64,000 bases of DNA, from contig OENT01000324.1 of the NCBI GenBank assembly GCA_900239685.1, positions 62,001 through 126,000 of the forward strand, given 5' to 3'. The notes beneath the pieces were generated by a model that saw only the letters and a program-made list of their open reading frames with translations, was not told the DNA's origin and searched no databases. Of the stretch, positions 23,801 to 35,651 are shown one piece after another. The stretch is from Rotaria macrura (lineage: Eukaryota > Rotifera > Eurotatoria > Philodinida > Philodinidae). The translations under genes and the position numbers were made by a program. The stretch's first letter is position 1. Every line of letters starts with the position of its first letter.

Positions 23801-26613
23801 AACTTAAGATTTTCTCACTGTAGGCTCTCACTTGAACAATAGCAATCTAACATTACACAAAAGAATGTTTTTTTCGTAATTGAAATGACATGGAATGTTC
23901 CATATTTTTTGCGACCGAAGTTCCTTCAACTAAATTTTTCAGAGCACCATCCGATGTTTTATAATATTTTCATTCAAGTGAGAGTAGTTTTAAAATGTTC
24001 TACTATCCTAATCCTATTGACTAACTCGATTTCTTGCCCACCCTCTCTAGAGATTGGATGCTGCCCTCCACCAAACATATTATCTATGATAAGACACTTT
24101 CGTTTTTACGAAAAGATAACCGATCAACAATAGGATTCATAATCCGAAAATCGCTTGCCTTTCTTCGATCGTTGCTAAAAAATGAAACTTTACTACAAAA
24201 ATATTCCACTGTCAGAAAGTGAAACGTTACAGGTATCACGTAACACCTGCAGCGTCTATATCTGTAACATACCTTCTGCGCTAAAACTAAAACTTTCAAT
24301 TTATTTACAAGACAGTTGGCCATATCTATGAAGAGCTATGAACTGGAAGAACGAGATCAATTCATCAAAGGTAGTCACGTTTTACTTGAAATGTCGTTAA
24401 GGCACTCGACGTTCTTTTTTAAAGTAAAGCATAACGACCTTGCATACCTTTTTTTTGTGATGAATACCTTCACCCACGGTTCTTTTACAATATCTTATTT
24501 TTCCAACACTCAAACTTCGCTTTCCTTTCAATTATAAGAACCAAATAACTCACTGCTCATCTGAGGTCATTCATAGATGAATCAGTGCGTCTATTTATGC
24601 AAAAAAGAAATTTTCATAACTTTCGTCATTTTAGCTCAAATAATTTTCTCATACTTTCTCGAGTTTCTTCTTGATTTAAATAACTATTCATCTATTTACT
24701 TCTACGGTGTCAACAAGATGTCAACATCTCACTTAAAGACGATTTTCATATCTTACAAAGCAACTACATGACGTAGCTGGATTATTTCTTCGTCAATATG
24801 CTAACAAAATTACCTAAGCATCTTAACTTCGATGCAACAAAGAGAATACATGTGATTCATTGAAAGCTAAAAAGATCGTACACAATTCTAATGAACTGGC
24901 ATACGAACCAAACAGTCTCGACTAGAAACTATTTTTTACCTTCGTATTTCTCTTATATAGGATGTTATAACAAAGATATTCACGATTGATTTCAACACTC
25001 ACAGAAGTTTGATTTTTCGAATTGAAATGCTTGTCGAAGCACTTATCATCGATAGACAGCAACGATAAGATAGCGCCATTGAATACGTGTATCATCATGA
25101 AAATGTGCATCATTTTGTTGAATAGAATGAAGGTGGAAAGAAATCTTCTCAGACAAGAAAACGGTACGCCATCGATTTATTGGTGATTCATCGGATACAA
25201 TGTGTAATGTGTGTTTGTTCTAGCTACAATAAATACATGGAAAAACTGTTGCTGTTTGAATTATGGTATAGAACAGAAGAGTGAACGATATATGTTGGAC
25301 AACAACAATACAGTGTATTCGAAAAAAAAGTTAAGATGGCACTTTGGAAAACGTTCATGCAAAGGAGAACACAGAAATTGGTAATCGGTGTTACAAAATC
25401 AGTGTTTGTACTAATGTTTAGATGAAATTAAGTTAATGAGAGAGGCTTTGGTATTAAAAGAGAAAAACCACATTAGAAAATGAAAAGAAGAAATTACAAA
25501 GTTCTGAAGGTTCAAAAGACAAACAGATGGTGGTGTGATGTTTATTAGGCGGTACAAAAACATCTGCATTGGTTTTTCTAAAAAAAGAAATAGAAAACAC
25601 GACACTTTGTTTAATCAGTTCAACTGGAAGGCATTTGATAGGAGAGATTTATAATTGAACAAGATTTCAATGAATTGTGGTGAGTTTGTTCAAACCTTTA
25701 AGTCAAATTTACCGTACTATCTTCGTAAAACTGACAATCGAATTATTTTTAAATAGGATGACATCGTATCTACACTATTGCATTTTTCTCACCGAGGTAC
25801 ACATAAATTCAGTATAGAAATGTGCATTAGCAATGGCCTAATCAATGGATTTGACTGATTAGAATTTTTTTGGATGCAATAAATTCACATTCCCTACACT
25901 TCGATAATCATACATTAAACAGTAAGAAATATGCTCTTTACCAAAATTTCAATGATGTGCACAAACATGTGTGTCAAGCACGAACGTATAATTTAATAGA
26001 ACATCAATACATTTTGACATGAAATCGATCGGCCTTATACAGGTATTGGATAAAAATAAATTCTATCTGGTATTATTTGTTCCTTCAAATGTTCAACCTC
26101 TTGTTTAATAAATAAAATGTCTGAAAACCTTGGATATATTATCAAAGAGTTCACTTTAAGTCCCATTATGACATGAAAAGATTTTTTTAATATTTTCGAT
26201 GGGTACATTGTGCTAGAGGCAGATTATTAAAAAGAGAAAGATTCCATTTTTTTTTGAGTTACATTTTCAATATATCATCAGTCTTAATGTAGATAGACAT
26301 CATAAATTATCTACTTTAATTGATTGCCTACTCTGTAATTTTGCTAAGCACGCACCGATATTCTATGTAATCTTCTACTTGATGATCAAAGTCAAGTATA
26401 TCTTTAGTTATTCGTACGTTTGACTTGTCTTGTGTAATTCATGAGTTATGATCGTAATACGTGACACTCACCTAATTAGTGTATGAACGATGTGGCAAAA
26501 ACTAGTATTCAAATTAACTAATCAAGTCTATTTTTTATCTCATAGGACAACATTGAAATATCACACAGTTCAATTCAAATCTGAAACACAATACTGTTTA
26601 GAGTAATATATGA
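20892..26613. other. Gene-poor stretch, nothing recognised
   Basis: About 5.7 kb of AT-rich DNA. Short open frames (for example 23885-24133, 24034-24222 and 24316-24537) overlap in several frames, have no recognisable motifs and are not called. Confidence 0.5.
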
Positions 26614-26843
26614 GCGAGGTATATTCAGCGTTCCGAAAAAGGAAATTACGGACGTTTCTGTAATTTCCAAGAAAACGTAAACTCACAGAAATCTGTTTTC
26701 ATAACATTGGGATGTTACAAAACTTTGGGAAATTTCAGAAAATGAAAGTTATGGAATTTTCGGAAATTACCACATTTTTCGAAGTAACAAAGGTTTTGGA
26801 GGCATCATTTCCAAAATTTCCTCTTTCGGAAGTCTGAACACTG
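26614..26843. mobile_element. MITE copy 1 of an inverted pair
   Basis: 230 bp, closely similar in reverse complement to 28234-28473. The two ends are inverted copies of each other (TTCAGCGTTCCGAAAAAGGA against TTCAGACTTCCGAAAGAGGA) and the interior is full of GGAAATTTCCGAAA-type words. No coding capacity. Ends are placed from the extent of similarity between the two copies. Confidence 0.7.
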
Positions 26844-28233
26844 TTGCCATTAAGCGTATCGCTATTTTCATTTGTCTGTGATAAACGAGAAATGAACCGT
26901 GGACTGTTTCGTAAATGTATTCGATAACTAAGTTCGATCTCTTATCCAATATGTATTGTTAGAAACGATGCAATGAATATTACAGCAAACATGTTTGAAA
27001 CGATGCATGATGATGAGTTGCCAACATGTCGACAAGTACAAACGTCGGCTAAATGAAATACAAAGAAGTTCATTATAGAGAACAATTCATCCATGCTAAT
27101 TCGAGTAAGTTAAAGGAAATTGCACAGAAAATATACACCACGTAAATGAACTAGATTAACTGCGAACACGTTATGACAAAAGAGTAATCCAACTCTGAAA
27201 ATATCGTTACCAATTGTTATTGCTAGTTGCTAGGAAATCAAAGTAATGTGATGCATATAGGCTGGTACATGATATAAATATATGACTTTCGCTACTTTTT
27301 TCCATATTCATGTATGTTGTTCTTCTCATTCATGTGTATTAGCCTTCTAGTTAGTGAAGAATAAGTATAATTTTATCGTAGTTCAATTCTGTGATTCTTT
27401 TAAATGGTCGAAAAACAACTATCGACATGTTACTACTTTCCTCGTATATTATATTATTATGATGTATTCAAAAATAAAGTACGATGAATGATCAGTACAA
27501 CTTTCAAGTATAAAAATAGATTCTCTTTGTTCTCGTTTCGTTTGCTCTTACAATGATATATAATGAAGATTATGTGGGAACTGCCTATTAACAAGAATTT
27601 ATCTTGAAAGAAGTTTTAGTACCTATTGGATTCACTAGTTGGAATAAGCTTGAAAGATCCAAAGATCTTCTACCTACAATCGATCTCATGCTATGAAAGA
27701 TCTAACATCAAGAATTCTACGTGCTCGAATTCTTATAGATCATGATTATAATTAAAGTATATTTTTATCGATATAGATAATTAGATTTTCTTCAGATTGA
27801 GTCAATAAAGATTTTGATTTGTAATCTTGCATTAGTTTTATTTATGTGTAGTGTTGAAATGCTGAATTCCTTGAAAACGTTGGTATAGTAATATAGAAAA
27901 TGAAGTACAAATAAGTGTGTTTTACATGCAACGTGGTCAATAAATCCCTGTATCAGTAGATATAAGGAAACAAGAAATTGTGAATGATTATTGTCATAAA
28001 GCATCTATTTAAATGGTAAGCCATTCGTTCGAGAAAGAAAATAATGTTAATAGAGCATTAATAGTGTAAATTCCTTTCTTTTCTCTCTTTCTCTCTTGAT
28101 TAATTAATCATTTCAATGACAATCAAAAGTGACTGATCATTAATAGTACTACAGTTACGAATTCATGCTGTCGAATACATTACTTTCACATCATATACTT
28201 CAAACATACCGAAAATATACCAGTTCATATCAG
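26844..28233. other. Spacer between two MITE copies
   Basis: AT-rich DNA without a recognised gene. It may be host sequence, or the inside of a composite element bounded by the two inverted MITE copies. Confidence 0.4.
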
Positions 28234-28473
28234 CAGTGTTCAGACTTCCGAAAAAGTAAATTTCGGAAATTTTGGAAATGATGTCTCCAAAACCTTTGTT
28301 ACTTCGAAAAATGCGGTAATTTCCGAAAATTCCGTAACTTCCATTGTTGGAAATTTCCCAAAGCTTTTGTAATATTCTAAAATTTTGAAAACAGTTTTCT
28401 GTGAGTTTACGTGTTCTTGGAAATTACAGAAACGTCCACAATTTCCTCTTTTAGAAATCTGAGTATACCTCGC
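28234..28473. mobile_element. MITE copy 2 of an inverted pair
   Basis: 240 bp, starting CAGTGTTCAGACTTCCGAAA and ending CTGAGTATACCTCGC. Reverse-complement relative of 26614-26843 with scattered substitutions and small indels. The open frame 28240-28536 on the minus strand is a by-product of the repeat. Confidence 0.7.
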
Positions 28474-28633
28474 AAATTGGTAGTGCATTATGAACATTTG
28501 TATATGAGGAAGAGGCATAGTTTGACCAATATTCAAAAGCTATATACTATTTCTAGAAGCGTTTTTTAATAATATTACTTCTGGATTAATCAGTATAGTT
28601 TTCAATGAAATGAGGTAACATCCCTCCCCCNNN

Positions 28634-28664
<31 letters not shown>

Positions 28665-31025
28665 AAATATCATGGCTCGTATAAGATACGCTCGTCAATC
28701 AGGAACCCTATCAAGTGATTTCTAAGTTTCCTTCTCTACTTTCGTTGATAAAAGGATTTTCGAAGTTCGTACTCGATAATAAATGCAGCATGCTTTCTGT
28801 CTAATATCGGTAATAGCTGACAATGATACGTGTGTTACTTCAATGTCAAGGCTATATCACGCGACAAATCAAATGATGCGATGAAAATTTTCAAAGGTGA
28901 CATAGGCTTTGATAGTTTTTCAACGTCCTGTATTGATGTTGCATGATATTCTCGGATAATTTTATATTCTTTAGATTAGTCTGAAAACTAGATAATGAGC
29001 AATCAGATTTGTTCTGCGATAGATTGGATTGAAAACTAAATTTTTGGCTAGAAACAAAGTTTTCAAGGAAACTTTGCCCATCACCAGCGAATTTGCACTA
29101 CACTAAAATTTTAATTAGACAAAGCATTGGGTCAATCTTCTGATTTGGAAGCAGCTTAGTGCTCCATCAAGTACCATTGGTAAGATTACACGTATGTCAG
29201 AAACTTAGAATATTGCGTATTGCTTGTTGAAACAAGATCTATAGAATACCAACGATTCAAACGTTGAAAGTAAAACTAGAGGTACGTTTACGAACTATGG
29301 GCGTCTGCATTCATACAATATCTTACTTTAATTTTGATAGTTACTATCAGAACGTGACGTTTGTAAAATCTAGCGTCCCAATGAGAACGATAGAAAAAAG
29401 GTGAGAGACGACTTTTAAGAAGTGGCCAATGACGTCATATTCGGTACAGTCACAACTCTGATACTTAGGATCAACAAGTTCTTTTTCTTGTTCGTAGTTT
29501 TCGTAGAACTCAATGCGCATCAATCCGACTGGCTCAATTTGTAAATGATTCGCTCGCTCAAGTTTATACATACGACATAAGGTATTGTTTAGCTAAAGAA
29601 ATTGTAATTATATACGATCAAGACTTTTTGAGTTAGAATTCGTTTCACATAAAAATGAAAGTAAGCTTTTTAGCTGCTCAAAACTTTGAAGATGAATCTT
29701 AATAAACTAAGACAGAATTTGTTCCAGATATGTAAAGGTATTAGTACCACTGAAGTACTTGTGATAGGCACTAATGATAAAATAGTTGCTCTGAAAAATT
29801 AATTGATTCGAAAGAATCGAATCTTAAACTGATCACAAAAAAAGGAATGTTTGAAATAAATTTTAAAAACTTGCGGATCACTTTTTCTGTAAAAAAATAT
29901 TCGTCATATGTATATTGTCAAAGATTTTTCGGATAACAGAATAACACGTCATGACGAAGTTGCAGCGTTCCTACAGAGATAAATCTTGAGATATCAAGAC
30001 ATGATCAAGATTTTTAATCAAAAATCGGAAATTCAGGATAACTTGAAAAAAACCAGCAAAGTTTAGTATTCCTGCGACCCCTGCAGTATGTTTCACATGC
30101 TCACTGCAGCCATCTTTTTCAAGTGATCTATGTACAGCATTTTGGTTTGTCTCAAAAAGTTAAACAGCATAAGAAAAGAGAAACGATTGAAGAGAACAGA
30201 ATGTACCTACAATGCTCCATAACAAGATTGCTCATTGCTCATTGATTTTTGGCAGTTTCCCCGTTAATACATTGACTTCATATAGTCTTTCTTCTATCCC
30301 TCTCCCTGTGTTTTGTTCAAGATTTTTTTTAATAACTTTTCTTTTATTCAAATACAACAATCGCACAGAAATTAAGAATCGTGCGAAAATCATTAAACGT
30401 TTTAGTAGGAAGTTTTTCGTTCTTTAAGTCGGCTGATTGCACTAAGTGCAGTTTGCTGACTTATTGCTTTTCATCAGTTTAGTTAACATGGCAAATTTTT
30501 CTTCTTCCTCTGCTTGTTTTCGAAGTATGAGTCAAGATTCAGGTCAGCCATTTGTTTTCAGTACCTGAATATCAATTCCAGTAGAATAAAAAAAATCTTG
30601 GCAAGATTGTGACAATACAACGAGTGCCTATTTGAAAGTCATTTTTCAAAATTTGACAACAGTCGAGAGATATAAGATATGCGAAAAACAATAATCAACA
30701 CTTTATAGTTTCCGTATATGGCAGTTGCTGATTCAGATTCATTATCAAGCGCTTACCAGCTGAGTCAGTCATCATAGCTGTACGCGACACTGAGATTTAC
30801 TATGATTTGCTCTATGAAAGTCTAAGATTTTGAAATAGTAGATGTCAAGAAGAGTCTTTTTCTAGTATCCTTCAGGCTCGTGCAGTCAACTGACTTTTCT
30901 ACTTGGCTTTTGACCTTGTAGAATTGTAGCTTTCTTTCTACATACTTTTTAAGACTTGTTTTGCTTCTGATGGCAACTATCATGTCTCTACTAAGGTCAT
31001 GTAATAGATTGTTTTAGAGTTACAA
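28474..31025. other. Intergenic, with poly-C tract and small assembly gap
   Basis: Contains a poly-C run at 28626-28660 interrupted by NNN (28631-28633). Otherwise AT-rich with no convincing gene. A minus-strand open frame 29347-29571 (74 codons) is not recognised. Confidence 0.5.
28626..28660. repeat. Homopolymer C tract with 3-N gap
   Basis: Five C, three N, then 27 C. Such a run is out of character for this DNA, and the Ns show the assembler could not resolve its length. True length unknown. Confidence 0.9.
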
Positions 31026-31802
31026 ATGGCAGACAATGATAATTTAAATCTTTCGTTGAGTTGTGCCATTTGTTTGGATTTAGCTTCGGCAGATAATGCT
31101 ATGGAAACAGCATGTTGCCATCAGCTATTTTGTTCACCTTGTATAGAGAATGTTCATTCTTGTCCAACTTGTCGTACAGAAAATCTGCAAACTGTTCCTG
31201 CTTATTTTGCTCGGCGTCTCATTGGTAACTTAAACGTAATGTGCCCTAATGATGGCTGTAGTATCAATGTTAGCCGTTCAGATCTATCTAATCATCTGGC
31301 TGTTCACTGTGCTTATAGTCCAATAGCGTGTCCTGATCCCGAGTGCAAAGATTTTAAATGTGCGAAAAAACTTTTTATCAACCATTTAATAGAGAAGCAT
31401 GAAAATGTTTTACTGAATAATTATGAAAATCTATGGAAGAAACAGGAAAATATTGAAAGAATGGTTATCATACCATCGAATAAAGAAGAACAAAGTAATA
31501 TATATGATTCATATTCTGTTTTTTTTCTGTTTTAAAATGACAGTAACGAAACTATTTGTCTAGCTCGTGTTTCTGCTCCTGCATCTAATGATCATGTCAG
31601 GTTCGATGATCGAATACAAAAGGCACAGAACAAGTTTGGTCGTTGGGCACGTTTAGGTGCGACTGGTAAATTTTATTGTGGTGGTACATTAGATGGTACT
31701 CGTTGTACATGTTGCAATGGCCGTTGTGGACCGTCAAATGGTTGTAATTGTTCGGGATGTATGCTACTTGATGTTGAAAAACGTCAGTTACCAAGTGGAT
31801 GA
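31026..31802 (+). CDS. RING and TRAF-like zinc-finger protein (putative E3 ligase), cut by in-frame TGA
   Basis: Exons 31026-31494 and 31564-31802 (69-bp intron) give 235 residues. A C3HC4 RING lies at residues 13-49 (C13, C16, C30, H32, C36, C39, C46, C49), the fold that binds E2 ubiquitin-conjugating enzymes. Residues about 73-125 form TRAF/Sina-like zinc fingers (CPNDGCS..H..HC, CPDPEC..C..H..H). This resembles substrate-binding adaptors of E3 ligases. After the intron comes a cysteine-rich repeat (KFYCGG, then CNGRCGPSNGCNCSGC). TGA at 31800-31802 then stops the frame, yet the same frame continues for 61 clean codons with a second repeat (KFYCGR, DGYCGPNNGDQCTAC) and a TAA at 31986-31988. 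A premature stop (TGG or CGA to TGA) making a truncated allele or young pseudogene is the simplest reading. Substrate unknown. Confidence 0.7.
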
Positions 31803-31988
31803 CTAGTTAATAGAGAAGGTGCATCGAGCCGATGCAACGAATCAGAACCTATGAAGTTTTATTGTGGTCGAATGGTACTGACACACAATAGAAATACTGA
31901 TGGCTATTGTGGACCCAATAACGGAGACCAATGTACGGCATGTCAAAAGTTGACCGAACAACGGAATCAAAGATATGGAACAACTTAA
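31803..31988 (+). pseudogene. Conserved downstream segment behind the in-frame TGA
   Basis: Sixty-one codons in the frame of the preceding exon, beginning LVNREG and containing a second copy of the YCG..CGPxNG..C..C motif, then TAA. A conserved cysteine pattern without stops indicates this was coding until recently, or is reached by readthrough. Confidence 0.6.
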
Positions 31989-34900
31989 ACATGATAATAA
32001 AACTCGAAAGATGACTGATTTTTGATGTTCTATTTCATGAAGAAAAGGCTTTCTATCGATTGCTTTAGCTTGAAAACATTTTATATTATGTCACGTTTCG
32101 AAAATTCTAATAGTTACCATACGTCAAATTTTCGAAAACTCGTATCATTACAAATATATAAGACAATCTAGAGATAAATACGATTGGCATCAATGAACAT
32201 CATTGAAAATAGGTACCATTTTGCTCAATATATTCATTTATTTTCATTCCAATACCTCTTACTTTTAATGACATGAATCAGTGCTCGGCAAATTTAGTTG
32301 ATGTATTTGTTTTTGAGCAAGACACTATTTATATGATTAATTATTCGAAGTTCAAAAATTTCCCATATTACATGAATACGAACTTTTTTACAAATATTAT
32401 CCTTGACTATATAGTAATTCGTTTCAATCTTCGTAAAGTGATATAAACCACAAGCTTTTTTTTCAATTCATCTGCATTGGCAAATGAGTACATAGTGGAC
32501 ACATATAATGATATAAATTAGATGGAATCTTGTTTTAAATTGGTTTCTTTTGGATAGTCACGTGGAACATGCGTTATAAAGTTTTTCGTTTAATTTTTCT
32601 ACAAACTAAATGCCAATTAATAATATTCTTTCGTTGTTTTCAAACTCCAATTGGAATAGCATTAGTAATAACTAAATAATTGAACAAGAACCTTCGCAAT
32701 ATGCTCTTTCATGTGTCATGTGCAAAGACAAGTTTCAATGGAATAAGTGAACTTGTTTACAAGATCTAAATAAGTGGAAAGAGGATTCGAGTGATATGCA
32801 CAAACACTTTCAACAACTTTGTTCGACTGACAAGTACATTTTTGAATCAGATGAACAAAAACTAATACACTATTCATTGAGTTTGCATGGTAAAAGAAAT
32901 GCTTTATGAAAATGAGATTCGTCAATAGGAATTTGTCAAATCTCGAATTACAGAATTTCATTACTACAGTGATGCTACGTAATTTGTAGGTTTCGAACAT
33001 ATAATTAGAGTAATCCGAGATAACAAGAGAGTGAATGCAACATGAAATAATACAACGTGTGCATTCACCAAAAGAAAAATACCGAGATATGAGCCTGTTA
33101 GTCTTTCTTGTAGCATCCACAACAGTATCACACTATTTCCTGCATAGTCTCTGCACACGTTCAACGAAGCATCTAATGTAAAAATGATAAACAAAAACCC
33201 GATGGGAAGAACAAGAGAAGAAAAATGAAATTCTGTTTCTTCGTCAATAGCCATTACGATCTATCACCATTCACAAAATGCGTGTTTATGTTGATAAAAA
33301 GTATACGGACTACTTCATGAACAGCACATGAATGAAATTGTAACCTAATGCTCAGAAGAGTTCTTCAACGCAAATTCAAAATAGATATTATTCAGCTTTT
33401 CTCAACCAGACAAAGACATTTGTTTGAGATTTCTCTTTCAATATCGACTGCCTTTAGTGCATTCTGAAGGGACAACCCGTCCTGCTTAATATGATGTTTT
33501 GGATATGGAAATAGAAGAAATTCATACGTAAGAATAAATAAAGAAAAACAATATTACAGCGAAATACAGCAATAAATCATAACTTGTTAGGCTCGACACT
33601 TCTAATCGTTAATTTGATGTTGATTCGTCTTCATTGTAGGTGTTGAATGATTAATAATAACACTCAAATTATCATCAGCCTGACAAAAAAAAGTTTTTTC
33701 ATATTCAAATATCAGTTGATTACATTCTATTTATAGCATCGAAATTGATACTTGTACTTGAGATTGTTATCAAAATTTTCCTTCTGTTTTAATATTCAAG
33801 ATAATGGCATTGATAAAACAATATCAAATCAAGTTTTGGCATTTTCCTACCAAAAATCAATAACCTTAATGTGATTTTATTGGACAGGTTTTATTTTGAT
33901 TGGTTATAAAACCAATGAAATCTCCTACATCAACGTTAAGTCAGATGGTAAAAGGAGATAATGAGAAAAAGTTTGTGTTTTACTAATGCTTTTGGCATAA
34001 CTTCCAACAATTGTCGACGACATGATACAGACAAGTTTAATTATCTATGATAGAATTTTAAGAATCAAATTATTATGAGATGTATTCAACAGTCGAACAG
34101 AGAACAATGTATGAATGGTTTATGCTATACAATAATCAATTGAACATTAGTTTGGTTTCATAAGAGATAAACGATGCAATCTTCAAAACAAACTATTCAA
34201 ATTCAGATGACTCTCATTCTTTAGCTATCTATCACGAATGAATCTAAGATCATTCATATGTAAATAATTCTTTTTTTTATTAAAACAACTGAGAGCGAAG
34301 TCCTTGCAGAATTAAAATGTGAATGTAATGATGAAGTTACTTTTACTGGTCACAGTGAACTCTTTTCATACGACCTGTTGAGCGATATTATTCTTAAGTA
34401 TCTGTCAGTTTAATTATCTAGAAATAATTACATGAAACAAATACGTATATAATTTATATACCACAATAAGATATTACTTGTGAGCAATATATTTCGTCTT
34501 AGATAAAGCAAATTCACCACAAGCTACGACACATCAACATAGTGTTCAGATGACAATTACTGTTTACAATTGAAAATAGATAATGATAGGAATATCAACG
34601 ATAAACTGCATCTAATCTATCTTTCACTATTTGTACAGATTGTGATGTACGATGCGAGTGTGTACGTACGTTTTTTCATTAATTCTAATATTAGATTATA
34701 TGATCTTAATCCAAAATTACAATTCTAGTTATAAATTCATGCGTAACTTAATTGATTTATTTCTTTTGTTGTATAGTAGCATATTTCTCGCCAGTGATAT
34801 TGTCTTTATATTTACCTATTTCGATTTATGATTGATTATTACAAGGATTTTTTTTCTTTTCTGAATCTAAAATTTTCTCGGTTATAGTATCTAAAGAATT

Positions 34901-35651
34901 GACATGGTCGGAGACTTTGATTAGTTTACAGAATGTACTGTGACTTATAGTTGAACGTTACATATGTGATCGAACGTCATAGACTGATGATGAGTGAATC
35001 TAACCATCTAATGGATGTTGCTCTATGGAAAAAAAGTACTAATCTGATTCTTTCATCCAATGTTCAGTAGTCTAGTTTGGTTGAAATATAAGTATACTAA
35101 TTGATTTCGATCAATATTTTTTATCTGTGACAGTGAAACATGTTGATAGAACAAGGCATACGACATGCAACAGACGAATATTATTGTTAATCAATAATTT
35201 CTAAATCTTATGTCTAATATAAACATGAATTCATGTCACTTGAGCGACCAGAAAATAAATACTTCTTGACAAAAATGGATCGATTTGTTTCGAGAAGTAT
35301 ATTTATGTATTGCGTAAATATAATATTTTGAGAGCATGATTTGAATTGATTTACTTTTATCGAAATAAATCTTGGCTGCTGTATTTCACATTAAAATGTA
35401 AGCAACTTTTATTAATAATTATCTCATGCTTTCATTGTATAATTCTAAATAACTTGAAATAGAATTCTATTTCAATATGATTTTGTTGATGTTGCACAAC
35501 TATTGAAAATGTATGTCAGAATTTTATACATATACAATTAAATATTGTAATGTACATATGAACAGAAAAACAAACGAAAACGATTATCTCTTTTGCACTA
35601 TTTAATATTGTGCAAAAGATTTGCTTGTATTGTTCTCGTTTTTCAGATTCT
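31989..35651. other. Intergenic, nothing recognised
   Basis: AT-rich DNA. Overlapping minus-strand open frames at 32716-33254 (134 and 96 codons) contain hydrophobic runs but no GPCR landmark, so they are not called. Confidence 0.45.

Noticed and set aside
32716-33254. Possible minus-strand membrane protein (96 and 134 codons, overlapping)
   Set aside because: Hydrophobic runs exist but in two overlapping frames, with no receptor landmark and no continuation.
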